A stretch of DNA of 64,000 bases from Canariomyces notabilis (GCF_033297395.1 NW_027041853.1:175698-239697), one strand, 5' to 3'. Counted from the first letter of the stretch, positions 34,291 to 45,916 are shown. The notes: generated from the letters alone by a model not told the origin. Numbers and translations are program-made.

Positions 34291-34913
34291 TCCAGATCAA
34301 GATGCCTAAGTGTCGGTTAGCAAATACCGCGCTGTCAAACTAACAGTTACGGACGGGGGCATACCGGTAGGTGTTTGATCTCCCCAAAGGTCTTCATCTG
34401 TATTTGTGGGAGACGTTTGTCGTGGAGACCTGAACGCGTCGGTGTGAGTTTTCCACGCTACCGTTGGTAGGGAAACCAGAATCAGGGGTAGGGTTGTTTA
34501 CTTATGGGGTTAGGGTGTAGAGACACTTCCCCCTCCCTTATCTGGGATACTGTATTAAAGGCAAAGCAACGCAACACAACCGTTGAGGTGGCTCAAATCG
34601 CTCGATTACAACTACCTACCTTAGTGTCCAGTAGACTGCTCTATTCCCAGTCAGCTGTTGTGCCTCCTAAGTCAGGCATCTCACCGCACCAGACCCCAGT
34701 ACTACTAAACACGACCTCGCGTGCTGAGTGCTCGCTGCGTACGTTCAATAGATATTCACGCCCATGACGAGGCTTTCTCATTATTGTGATCTAAGCCCCT
34801 CTTTCCTCGTTTTTTCGCTCATTATGTGTACAGTAGTTGTGTGTAAATTTCACTCAGACTGGAATTACCCCTGACTATTGGGGTTCCCCCGGTAACCAAA
34901 CCCGTCCCACAAC
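34291..34913. other. Intergenic, 0.6 kb
   Basis: Between the pseudogene and the stop of the rhodopsin-fold gene. Nothing recognisable. Confidence 0.5.
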
Positions 34914-36539
34914 TTAGGCATCGAGCGTCGACCTGTGCGGACTAACCTCGTACGTCGTCGTAACCGTAATGCCATCATGATGTCCGCTTCGTTCGCTCGT
35001 CGTACTCCCAGCTCGGATGCTGCTGTGAAACCCGCCGTTATTCGGATGGAACCCGTTGCCATAGTCGGTGCTGTTCTTGTTGCCACTGCCCACAATATGC
35101 TCTTCGCTGCTTGGAGGGTCGGCGAGTTCCGTTTCGAGGTACCGGTTCTTGGACGGCGGGTTCCGCGGGGCACCCGAGCCACCAATTGTGGCCAACGCAT
35201 GTCCGTCCTTGCCGCTCGAGTTCGCATTGTAGCGATCGCCGCTGCCCTTGCTTGAGGTGAGCCAGCGTGTGGCTGAGAAGAGGGGCTTGATGCTGGCCGC
35301 GTTGACTGCGATGATGCCGACGAACTGTATGAGAGGAATCAGGGGGGTCAGCGAGGAATGTAGCGTGAATTGTTCCATAGCGGCCGAACCAGAGCGTTGG
35401 CGGTGTGAGTGACGACACAAGGAGACTGCAGTCTTTACCGTTTCTCGAATAGCCCAAATGGTGCTAATATTGATGCCTTCAATGTCTCTGAGCGACAGGA
35501 CACAACGGAGCACGGCGGCGATCATGATAAAGACGCCCGAGCAGAGAAGGATGCCGATGAACATCTTTTTCCGAATATCGAGCTTGACCTTCCAGAGCAG
35601 CGGCACTGGGATGCTGACAATGACAAGATCGGTGCTTTTGTGCCGGTCAACGACATTTCCCCAAGAGACTTGCTTGAACTAGGAGGGGGCAGGACAAACT
35701 TACGAGACGTTCAGCACCACGAGGGACAGGTAGTTTGCCACACCAAGGGTGCACTGGTCTGTGTGAAGTTAGGACCATGAACGGAGCCTTGAACTGCTCA
35801 CTTTCACAAGTAACTCACCACCTGGATATGGCACGACTTGCCAATTCTTCTGAACGGGCGTACAATGCCCCCAAATCGTGGCGATGACGCCCGCGTAGGC
35901 AAGCACACATGCGCCTCCGGTCCATTTGACCACTGTTTGCTGCTTCAGGCCGAGTCTGGTTTGCATTGATGTCAGCTATGTCGCTTCATTGGCTTAGAGA
36001 TACTAGGGGTTCCGGGCCGTACGTGATGCGGTTGTAGAAGCAGAGCATGCAGCCCTTGAGACACCAAATCAGGGTCACATAGAAATTCCAGCCGGCCAGC
36101 AGACACTTTGACCCAAACTCGAGCTTGGCGATTTCTTCTTGGGTTAATGTGGCCCCGATGTCGTCTGTGATGCCGATGTTGGTTCCGTTTTGGCCTGCGG
36201 CGAGGTGAGCAACGACGGTTGACTACATGAAGCTCCGGGAACATGACATGATGACATGCATGTCGGCTCTGGGAAGAGGGCGCTTACCAATTAGCTCCAG
36301 CATACACAGCTCCGCCTGCAAGCAACCCGGATGGTGTTAGCTAGACTCCACGATGTTAGTGTACCAGATGTAGGATGACCCACGGTCCAGAATACCAGAG
36401 CCAAAACGGCAAACCAGTCGTCGCCCTGCCATCCCCTGAACCCCACAACTTTCCACCGCGCATAGTAGCGCAGTAACAAGATGAGCACACCGATGCCGTA
36501 CTCGGTCCACGCTTCGGTCTGGAAAGGCGTCGCCGCCAT
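34914..36539 (-). CDS. Fungal rhodopsin-fold (PTH11/SAT5-like) seven-helix membrane protein
   Basis: Seven exons: 36539-36384, 36315-36288, 36194-36023, 35955-35819, 35758-35704, 35634-35439 and 35324-34914, all phases consistent; 384 residues. Family landmarks: RYYARWKVVGFRGWQGDDW after helix 1, LIWCLKGCMLCFYNRIT, IWGHCTPVQKNWQVVPYP with the conserved loop Cys, CTLGVANYLSLVVLNVSTDL, then VSIPVPLLWKVKLDIRKK and the last helix FVGIIAVNAASIKPLFS. No CFEM domain precedes the helices. The cytosolic tail is Ser/Gly-rich. Family members are proposed receptors or sit in secondary-metabolite clusters without known activity. The divergent neighbour 2 kb away is a GMC oxidase. The second exon is only 28 nt. 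Confidence 0.9.
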
Positions 36540-38580
36540 CTCCTCTCGGGACGAGATACGGGAGGGAGGTAAACACTAAGGGTCTGGCGTTCAAGTGGTA
36601 AACCACTGCACGGGGACAATCGAAGACGGCGAGATTGGTCGAGGGAGGCGTCGCAACGCTGTCGTCAAACAGGTGAGCACCTACATGTAGGTAGGTAATG
36701 CATGTAGTATAAACGTGAGCTGTTGAAACAACTTAGATGATCAAAGAGAATTCCAATTCTTCTTATGTATTGTACATAAAGAACAAGGGAAGTTATGGTA
36801 AGGTCGCAAGCAAGTTTTGCCCCTTGGAATCTTTTTCCATGAAGCGTTCCAATCCCGATTCCTGAGATGCCTGCACCTCTGCCAGCATCAGAAACCTGAA
36901 CAGACCAGGGTCTCTGGCCAGGGATTCAGGGAAGTGTCGAGGGTGTTCAGTCAGCTAAGCTATTAAACGTAGGGATCAACTACCTAGGTCGAGGATTCAC
37001 AGTCTGTCGGTCTGCTAACAGTTGTTGGTACCTGTGCTCGGTCCTTCTCCTTGTCTTCGATGTTCATGGCTAGAACGTGCAAAATTTGACTTCGGAGTGC
37101 CCGCCCTGTCGGTATACACTAGGTCCGGGTAGCGGTCTGGTTCTAACTTCTTGTCGCCATGGACCAGGTCGCTCGGGTCAAATTGCCGTGGAGTAGGGAT
37201 TCAGATCCCCCTTGCCTTTTGCTGGGAAATCGCTTTTCCCCAGGAATTACTAAGATATTAGTCGAAAGTGGCTTTACCATTGGGTAACTCGGATTCCAAT
37301 CGATCGTGTAAGTGGCTGAGGTTAGTGCCTGAGAGCGTGCTTGGCTAGCTGCCAGTGGCTGGACACTAACACCAACTAACGTTACGTTATTGTTTGTGTT
37401 ACTGTTCACAAGTCCAGTAGCAAGATCACCTTCAACAATCCCCGTATTAGGCAGGTAGATGCGTTTCAGTAGAGTGCCAGGCAAGCAACAGCGTACTACA
37501 CTACGTTATGTAGCTAGGTAAGCTCGGTAGGATACGGCATACGGTACTGTATCGGACCATCGACGATAATAATAGGAATGTTATTGTTAGGGGTAGCTAG
37601 GACAACACTAAAAATGCTTGGCTAAGGAGTTGGGACCTTGCATGTGCGGTCTGGCAAACGACCCATCGAGAACGAGATGGAACGAGGGGACTGTTTCCCC
37701 ATCGAAGGAATATAAATCCTAGTCAGTGACGGGCCCTGGATAGCCTACTAGTACCACGTACCTCGTTCTTTTCTCTGAATCGGATAAGCCATACGACGGA
37801 CTGGGTAACTAATTACATGTATGTATGTACAGTACATCATATCTTAGTAGTTAGTAGTGTACTGTATGTACAATACATAGGTAGTATTCACTATTGATTC
37901 GGTCCTCTCTTCAATCTGCTTCTGGAGCAGTTCCCCCGAAGATCCTCGGAAAGCCCCCGGGTATGGCTTCCACTAGTCAATAACAAAAAGAAACAAGCAG
38001 GAGGAATAGCCGGCCAACGGTTACGCTAGAAGAGCCGTGCGCGACAGTGCCGGCAGGGTGGCTTACCCCTTACCCCGTACCCCGGCCTCCAGGAAACCGG
38101 GGAATGGATGCCGATCTGCACAAGAAGGCTCTCGACCGACATGGTTAAGGACTAAGGCAACTCCATTTCATTCGTCGATACCCAAATGCTTTGCAGCTGC
38201 GGTGTAAGAACTCTGCTCGGGACTGGTTCCGGAATTAGCCAACGTAGCATCATGTCACGCTACACTACCACACTGCCGGTGGCTCTTTGCATTTGCTTAC
38301 TGTGCTGTTGGACAACATGAATTGATACGGACAACTCTACCTGGCTCGGTGGTTCGAGAGAGGAGGGATCGTCGGTTGAGGGGGGAGGAGAATCGAACGG
38401 TGCTTTGACCATTGCATGGCCAGGCCAGGCCATGATGGCCCTGTTAACTAAGGTAATGAATACATACATATTTATATAACAAACCTCGTGTAAACTACGC
38501 CGGCCCCGGGATCTGGTTGCGGCGTCAGCCTCTGTCTGCATTTGCTTCTTTCGGAGGATTTGTGTCGAGAGACAAACGCC
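36540..38580. other. 2 kb divergent intergenic region
   Basis: Holds the promoters of the rhodopsin-fold gene and the GMC oxidase. Many TAGGTA/TACCTA words. An imperfect palindrome of TGTATGTAC/GTACATACA type lies at about 37813-37878. The open frame at 37143-37484 (minus) shows no family. No gene seen. Confidence 0.45.
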
Positions 38581-40727
38581 ATGGCTTCCACGCGACAGAA
38601 CCCAGATACGATCTACGACTTTATCATCTGCGGGTAAGTGAGGGAAGAACCGAGAACATCAAGAGCCGGCCGCTTGTCGTGCTGACCAAGCAATCTCTCT
38701 CAGCGGCGGTACCTCAGGCTGTGTGGTTGCTGGCCGGCTCGCAGAGGATCCCAACGTCAAGATCCTCGTCATCGAGGCCGGTCCGGACAGCGAAGGCCTT
38801 GAGAATGTACACATGGTTGGCGGGTAAGTGAACCGTGAGCTGCAAGCTTACCTATGGTTTGGGCAATTTACTGACTCCTCCCTTTTGCATGTAGTTGGTC
38901 CCAGAACTTCGACAAGGAGACGGACTGGAATATCATCTCGGAAAAGGGGAATGCCATCAACGACCGCCAGGTGAAGCTGAGCCGGGGCAAATTCCTCGGC
39001 GGCAGCTCTGGATGCAACGGGACGCTGTGCATCCGCGGCGCCAAGCAGGACTATGATGATTGGGGCCTCGAGGGCTGGAGTGGCGAAGAGTTCTTCAAGT
39101 ACATGCGCAAGGTACACACCAGACATCCAGGTTACTTCATCTTCACATCATCGTCATCATCATCACCAACATCGTCGTCAACTTAGCCGTCAGAGCCTTT
39201 ACTGACGTCTAGAACCTAGGCCGAATCGTTCCACAACAAGCCATGGTTCAACGCGTCGGCCGAATCCCACGGCTACGATGGCCCGCTGCATACCGAGCCC
39301 CACGATCTAGCCCCCATCTCAAACCTGCTCCTGGAGTCGATGCAGTCCATGGGATTACCCCTGGACGACGACATGTTCTCGCACGGCAACAACCCGCACG
39401 GGTGCGGACACGTGCCGCGGACTGTCCATCAGGGGCTTCGCACCACGGCTGCTGACTACATCACCAAGGGGAACCGCAGGGACAACATCCACATTATGGT
39501 TGAGACGCACGTGGACAGGGTGATGATTGAGAAAGACGCCAACGGGGAGCTCAGGGCTACAGGAGTCAGGGCAGTCAAGGCAGACGGCAGCGTCGTTGAG
39601 GTGACGGCCCGGAAGGAGGTTATTGTTAGTGGTGGCGCCTACTGCAGCCCCAACATCCTCAACCGCTCCGGGATTGGTGCCAAGCAGGAGCTGGAGAAGC
39701 ACGGCATTGCGACTCTGGTCGACCTGCCCGGCGTGGGGAAGAATCTGATGGACCACTTGGTACGCTCACTCCCTCCCTCCCTCCCTCCTCCCGCACATCC
39801 ACCTCATCTCCCTAACCCCATCCCATCGTGACCACAGATCGTCTTCATCTTCTACGAAACCTCCCACCCCAACCTCACCAACGACCACCTAGTCTACCAC
39901 GGCGACTCCTTCACCCGGACCTACTCCCTCTGGCAGACCCAACGCACCGGCTTCCTGTCCTCCTTCCCCTTCGGCGCCTTTGCCTACGCCCGCCTTGACA
40001 CCCGCCTAGCCGACTCCCCCCTGTGGACCTCCGCCCCGCGCCTTCCCGGGCGAGACCCCATGGGCCTTGACCCAGCCAAACAACCCAACATCGAGTTCTT
40101 CACGACGGAATGCTACGGCGGACCAAAACAATTCGACCGCTTCCCCAAAGACGGCCAGCACGTGTTCAGCATTATCGCCGAGCTCTTTGCCCCGCGGTCC
40201 AGGGGGAGTGTAACCCTGCGGAGCACAGATCCGTTGGCAAATCCCGTGGTGGATTGTAGCTACCTCGCTGATCCGCTGGATGTGGAGGTGCTTGCCGAGG
40301 CGTGCCGGTTTGGGAATGAGATTGTTATGCAGGGGAAAGGTACGAAGGGGATTGTTAAGGGGTCGTGGCCGCCGGAGTGTAGGCATCATGAGTTTGAAAG
40401 CAGGGAGGAGTGGGTGGGGTTTGTGAAGGAGAATGCTACGACTTGTGAGTTCCCTCTTCCCCTTTTTTGTTTCTGAAGGATTGTGGGCTGACGAGAGTAA
40501 AATTTGAAGGCTACCACGCCGGCGGTACCTGTGCCATGGGCAAGGCATCCGACCCTAACGCTGTCGTTGACGAGAAGCTGTGCGTCAGGGGTGTCAAGGG
40601 GCTCAGGGTCGCGGATTGCAGCATTATGCCCACGTTGCACGGCGGTCACACCCAGATGCCGGCATACGGGATTGGTGAGAAGGCTGCGGACTTGATCAAG
40701 GAGACGTGGGGTTTGAAATCTGCTTAG
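38581..40727 (+). CDS. GMC-family FAD-dependent oxidoreductase
   Basis: Six exons: 38581-38633, 38704-38823, 38895-39111, 39220-39759, 39838-40444 and 40510-40727; 584 residues. The first intron splits the FAD-binding glycine motif (GGGTSG, residues 18-23). GKFLGGSSGCNGTLCIRGA is the first GMC signature, and VSGGAYCSPNILNRSGIG the second. The C-terminal active site is YHAGGTCAMG (His515) followed by HGGHTQMPAYGIGEKAADLI (His559), a His-His pair as in aryl-alcohol oxidases rather than the His-Asn of choline oxidases. No signal peptide, so probably cytosolic or peroxisome-associated; the C-terminus KSA is a weak PTS1 candidate. The substrate is an alcohol of unknown kind. It is convergent with a second flavo-oxidase 275 bases away. 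Confidence 0.93.
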
Positions 40728-41002
40728 GCTGGGTCAACCACAGATGACTGGATGTGCTCGGCAGACAGGCTTGGATTGTGCCTTGGTCTCGGTGCTCACG
40801 CTACTCAGGGGTTAGACACCCGGCAGCCAGACTTGACCTGTTCCATACCCTACCTAGATACTTCGTAGTCAACTTGAGATCGCACATCTTGCTTTTGTGT
40901 CTATAACGTGTTCCTAGTCATGTAATGACGCGCCCCTACTGGGTACGGTACTCACTACTCGTACCTTGCGCAGACGTCCCGTAAGCGCTTCGGTACACCA
41001 CG

Positions 41003-43067
41003 TCAAAGTCTCCGGCACAATCGTGTCCCATCCTCAATCACCTCCCAACCCTCCGTCCCGGGGGTCGACACAGCATAAAAGACGCCAAGCGGATCCCACT
41101 TGTACCGGAGGGCTCTCAGTTTCGGGTATTCAGAGCCCCAGAAGTGGCTCTGCCAGTTGGGCTGGTACGGATCGGCCTGGGAAGTAAACAAAGCAACATC
41201 AGCAATCCATTCCCCAGTCATCGATCCGAGGATACCACCTACCTCATTGACATAAGTACACCCACTAGTACTCGCCCCCCTGAGCGCCTCATCCATAGTA
41301 TTCGTCAGCACATTCTGCAGATCCGCCTTTTGCGCGAGCGACGCGCCAGGCGTGACGGGCAGAATAGCAATAATAAAGTCAGTCGCATTCCGCCAGGCCG
41401 GGTGCGTAGCACTATTGCTCTTTGGCGCGCCATAGCCCGGGTTGAACAAGTGTCCGACCATGAACCCAAACAGATCCGGCCGGGGCGACAGGACCGTCTT
41501 AAAGGCCTCAATGATGCCGTCATTGTTCGTTGCCACGTCGTGGTGGTTGAACATCCATCCGCCGGTAAGAGCCGATGACCCGGCCGCCTCGGCCTCGAAC
41601 AGGTCAACATAGAGATCATAAAAAGTCGGAAACTCCTTGAGCGTAAAATCATACGGCACGCCCAACGCAGCCAGCTCGTCAAGGAACGGCTTCACAACGG
41701 CAGCCAGCTCAGCGGATGTCTTCCCGATCGCCACAAACGGCCTCACGCGAAGAGTCAAAGGGAGCAGCTCGAAGTAGACGTAGAGCCCGTTGTCGACAAA
41801 GTGGTTGGACCACTTGTGAAACGCAGCGGTGCCGTTCCACCACACGTCCGAGTCGGTGGTGTGGGTGGTGTTGATGTACAGCTCTGCGCCGGCCGACGGG
41901 ATGTCCGGGAAGGTCTTCATCGTGACCGACAGGATCACGGCAAACGACGCCGGGCCGCCGCCCTTCAAGGCCCAGAACAGATCAGCGTTTTGCTGGGCAT
42001 TGGCAGTCACGTAGTGCCCTGATGCGGTGATTGCTTCGAAGGCAAGAACGTTGTCCGCCGCTGTGGAGTCATGTCTGTATGTCAGCATTCCATCCCTGAT
42101 TTAACTTGTTAACATAGATTTCCCGAGAAAGACTGCACTAACAAAACCCCTTAAGCGTCGTCCACGGCCCATGGCCGCCTCCTTGAATAAATCCTCCAGC
42201 AATGCCAACAGTAGGGCATTCACCAGTGACAACAACAAGCGGCGGATTCCGGGCGTGACCAGCAGCAAGTATGGTCTTGCCCTGGACGCCGGCACCGATA
42301 GTGACTGCTCCGCCCGTGTACGATCCCGGCCCACGGTAGGAATCAATCCAGGTGATGTCCTGAAAGCTGTGCGTGTTGATGACGAGCGCTCCATAGCCCG
42401 TGCTGCGGCCGATGAAGTCGTGGCCCGTGTTGCGCACAATGAGCCGGACGTTGTTCCGCCGGGCAAAGTCGATACCGGCCTTGACGTGCGCCGGCTTGGT
42501 AGCCATGATGACATAGACCCCGTAGTAGCCCAGCGTGCAGCTGTCAGCCGGGTTCTCCGTCGGCCGGCATGTGTCGTTTGTGAAGTAGGTCCAGAGATTG
42601 GCCGCCGGCTGCGCAACGCTGCATTCGTAAGAGTCAGCACCCGTCACTTGAGATAGCATAGGTACCCTAGATACTCACGTCCAGTCCTCGCTAGCCCAGT
42701 TTGCCGTCGCCTCCGCACACGCCGCCGCGTCATATGTTTGCACGGTCCCAAGCGGCCCCTGGAACGTATTGTGACAGACGGCCCCCGGAGGTATATGTAC
42801 GAGCAACCGGCCGTCAACCGTGTTGTTCAACGAGTTCCACTTGGCGGCCGAGGGCCAGCAACTGCGTCCCGGCGCACACTTGCAGCCAAAGTTGATGCCA
42901 TTGAGCGTGGCCGTCTCAGAAGCTGCTGCATCTGACCAGTCCAGTCGGGGCAATATGGTGTTGCTGCTTGATGCCGGGTCTGGCTCGCTTCTCACAATGA
43001 TTCCTCCCAGAGCTCCTGGTAGGAAACTCGCCGCAAGGACGGCCAAGCGTAGAAGTGAGGCGGTCAT
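41003..43067 (-). CDS. Secreted bicovalent-FAD oxidase (berberine-bridge/6-hydroxynicotine oxidase type)
   Basis: Four exons: 43067-42679, 42618-42143, 42060-41243 and 41176-41003; 618 residues. A hydrophobic signal peptide (MTASLLRLAVLAASFLPGAL) begins at the only suitable ATG. The PCMH FAD domain contains VRNTGHDF (His196, 8-alpha-histidyl site) and GECPTVGIAGG (Cys264, 6-S-cysteinyl site), so bicovalent FAD is expected. The third exon resumes at ADNVLAFEAITASG. The BBE C-terminal domain ends with EADPYQPNWQSHFWG, then YKWDPLGVFYAVSTPGTEGW. Several N-x-S/T sites fit secretion. Such enzymes oxidise sugars, alcohols or secondary metabolites; the substrate is unknown. The last intron (GTAGGT..CCCAG) is in frame and could be mistaken for coding, but removing it restores the conserved YVNEADPYQP. 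Confidence 0.93.
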
Positions 43068-43858
43068 GATGGCCAGATGGTGGAAGAGAGCCCTAAACAC
43101 TGACCAACTGGACTGACAACCAGGTCCGGAAGACTGGTGACAGGACTAATAAGTAGGAACCAACAGCGTTGATGGCCAGCGCGACCAACGAGCATATATA
43201 TTCCCCTCCCATTGAGCTTCTCTGGTAACGCCTCGGCCATCATCTCCCATATTGGGCATTCTAGCGAAGCTAATGCAGCTGACGAGAGATTGCGGATCAC
43301 GGCAAGCGAGGTGAGGCCCGGAAGAGTTGGTAGGGTTGCAACCCGCCAAGCCGGTAACCAACAACAGCCCGGCTCGCCGCATGAGGTCGGGAGGCTCCAG
43401 GGCTCCCGGTACGCTATTGATTGCCAAGAGGCAAAATCTAGGCCGTCTGTGGAAGAGGCGACTTTAGCCAACCAATTTCCTTCTAGAAAGAGAGTGGAAG
43501 CGGCCTCTGGTTGATACACCATGCTACCATAACATGCGGTGGCCAAGAAATCTAGGACTAACCCGCATATAATCGAAATGACCAACACCTACCTAGCTTT
43601 GTGATCAGACGATAACAGCGAGGCAGGGTTCTCGGGCCACTAAGTCTTCTTCCAGCCAGCTTCCTTGCTGTAACATTAATGACCTAGTGATCACGATGAT
43701 GTGGCGATTTATATACCCAGGGCGGATGAAGGTTCTCTCACAACCAGGCATCGTATAGAGGAATCTGACGCCGTTGTGATCAGCCTTGATGCAGAGGTGT
43801 ACCCTTTTAGCGTTAGTGTAGACCTTTTGCAAACGGCTTTTGGCAGCCGAATTGACCA
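43068..43858. other. Upstream region of the FAD oxidase, 0.8 kb
   Basis: Promoter side of the secreted oxidase, grading into transposon remains. No gene seen. Confidence 0.4.
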
Positions 43859-44480
43859 CTACCTAGAAATTGCTACTTGGGGCCTAGTCTTTCCGACAAC
43901 CTCAAAGACGCCCGTTTTAAGAGTGCGTACCAAATCGGCGCGACCTAGGATATGCTTCCAGAGGAAAGGGGTGAGACAAATGACTGGAGCTGCTGAAGTT
44001 CTGTCCACGTTGCTGGAGGCTGCTTGGTCCAGATCTCTCCATCTCTCAAACTTCGTGCGATGCTGTGCAGCTGGGAGGATCTTGCCATCGGCCAGATGAA
44101 AGCCCACCGCCTCAACTTCTGACATAAACAGCTCTGTCTTGTCAGGTGACAAGGGAATAGGTCCGAATGCGACTCGCGGGAAGTCCACGAACATTGCCTG
44201 TGTTTGAGTCTCCAACTGTGCAAAGGTGTCAGGCGGAGATCTGTTCTCTCCACAGCTTGGCAGGTACCTTGCACGGTAACATTATAGGTAGCCTGCAATG
44301 CTGCAAGTGGTTGCAAGAGTCTCATGGAGGAAAGCCAAATGGGTCCAGGAATCGTGTCCACTCATTACATGGTCGTCCACGTAAAGGATAAGGCAGTTCC
44401 CAGTGTCCTTGTTGAAGCCCAGCATGGACGGAAGGGGAGGTAGCAGCTCACCCGCTGCGATCCGGCGTTGAGTCTCCGCA
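43859..44480 (-). mobile_element. Degenerate LTR-type reverse transcriptase remnant
   Basis: Minus-strand frames, broken by stops and shifts, keep recognisable reverse-transcriptase pieces in order: PPLPSMLGFNKDTGN, the catalytic box LILYVDDHVMSG (near 44360-44395), then about 130 residues later VGFHLADGKILP and LTPFLWKHILGRADLVRTLK, which match the palm/thumb to connection region of Ty3-like pol proteins. No protease, integrase or LTR is recognisable. Old and non-functional; clustered transition-like damage would be expected from RIP in this class of fungi. Confidence 0.6.
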
Positions 44481-44704
44481 TCAAGTCACTGGAGTCCGAG
44501 CTGATAGTCTCCTTTCGGTACCTAATAGTAGTCCCTAGTACTGTGACAGTGCTCGTCACCCTCGGAACATGTCAGGTCCGGGAGGTGGGAGGCACCGTCC
44601 AGCCAAGGACCGACGGGGAGCAGCGGGATCTCAAACGCTGGCGCTGGATAATACGGCTCACCGGTAGCCTCGGGTTCCACTGCTCCGCCCAAGGCTTCCG
44701 TCCA

Positions 44705-44965
44705 GGCTCCGGATCAACCCTCCACAAGGGATGGCTGAAAGGAATGCTTGAAATGAAGGACGGTATGGCGTCCTAGGTCTTCGGATGCCAATGGTACATC
44801 GCCGAGTTAGTGGCCCAGCTGTCGACCGTCACTGTGCAGCGAGTGAAGTCGAACAGTTCGACAGGATTGAATTCTTCGCCTTTCGTTCCGAATCAATTCT
44901 CCGCAAGGGATGGCTGAGGAATGCACGAGATGGTGAACGGTATGGTGTCCCAGGTCCTCGGATAC
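44705..44965. repeat. Diverged direct repeat, two copies
   Basis: Copy 1 (about 44705-44787) and copy 2 (about 44886-44965) share CAAGGGATGGCTGA, an ACGGTATGG-GTCC segment, then AGGTC-TCGGAT at the same relative spacing, about 180 bases apart. Differences are mainly C/T and G/A changes plus short indels. It lies inside the transposon-derived stretch. Confidence 0.55.
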
Positions 44966-45034
44966 CGGCCTCTGATTTGGCCTCGCCGGGGTCGTGCTTG
45001 GCTGTCTACCAGATTCCTATCCCATGCCCAAGAA

Positions 45035-45130
45035 GAAAGGGGTGCGAGGGAAGAATCGAACTGAGGGCCTCTCAGGTATGTCGTGGTCGCCTGCTCCTCC
45101 CGCTCCGTTATACTACACTACCCATTGGGG
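45035..45130 (-). other. tRNA-like Pol III unit (pseudo-tRNA or SINE head)
   Basis: On the minus strand, a TAGTGTAGTATAACGG stretch resembles an A box with the D-arm. About 50 bases on, CAGTTCGATTC resembles a B box/T-loop, and a CCTTTCTT tract follows as a weak Pol III stop. The acceptor and T stems do not pair properly, so it is not a functional tRNA. A degraded tRNA or SINE is the best reading. Confidence 0.35.
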
Positions 45131-45204
45131 GTGAAAGTAGGAAGGGAGACTTGACTTATGATCCACAGACGCATCATCATGTGGGAGAAGGTCGAACTAT
45201 TTCC

Positions 45205-45420
45205 TCAAAGAGCCTGATGTTGGGGAACATTCCTTGCAGGGTGTCCCACTCTGAGTGGATAAGGGTCGTTAATCTTTGGCATATACGGTCGATACCTGGT
45301 ATGTGCGCACATCGCAAGCAAGGGAAGCATCAGCGGCAACAGCCACGATGTCATCTGCATAATGGGGCTGACCCCTCCTCGCTTGTGGTGAACACACATC
45401 TCAAGCTTGAAGACGGCCAA
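45205..45420 (-). mobile_element. Possible second reverse transcriptase fragment
   Basis: A minus-strand frame near 45365-45300 reads HYADDIVAVAADASLACDV, which has the YADD box context of non-LTR (LINE) reverse transcriptases. Frames on both sides are broken by stops. Only one motif supports this. Confidence 0.35.
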
Positions 45421-45916
45421 GACGCCTGGTAGCGATGCCGCTAACGTGTGAAGACAACCTCTCCTGCCAGCTTGTTCCAAAGCCTCAAAAGACTTCCATC
45501 TTCCACGTTCCATCAGCGTTCCAACTGCCAGCTTGGCAGCATATCCCCTCATGCCCGGGAGAGATGCCATATCTCTTTAGCCGTTGGCTGTGTATAATAG
45601 TGGGCACGGAGGCCAGTATAACACTGATTTCTGACGGTACTAGTATTCCACATCCGGTACAGCTGTTGAGATACCATTGGGCGTGCCGTCAGACTCGCGG
45701 GCCAACATCCGACTGCGCAGTAAGGCAGGAGACATGGCGAGTGTTGTGTCGAGTTTGAGGCTCATCATGCAAGGGACCGGGGCGTGACTGATTCATGGTT
45801 TTCCTTCTCTCAATCCCTGAGACCATTTCTCGGCGCGACTTCTGCGACGCAACTGAGCGAGATGTGCGCCCTGAGATATTCGAGTCATGGTTGGCATGCC
45901 ATGCTTGTCGCACCCT
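45421..45916. other. Intergenic / transposon-derived flank, 0.5 kb
   Basis: Continuation of degraded sequence, then the 3' flank of the F-box gene. Nothing else recognisable. Confidence 0.4.

Noticed and set aside
38385..38440. GTTCGATTC on the minus strand as a possible tRNA T-arm
   Set aside because: Stems do not pair and no A box lies at a suitable distance.
41177..41242. In-frame 22-codon segment of the FAD oxidase gene
   Set aside because: Has intron ends GTAGGT and TTCCCAG, and its removal restores the family sequence YVNEADPYQP, so it is an intron and not an insertion.
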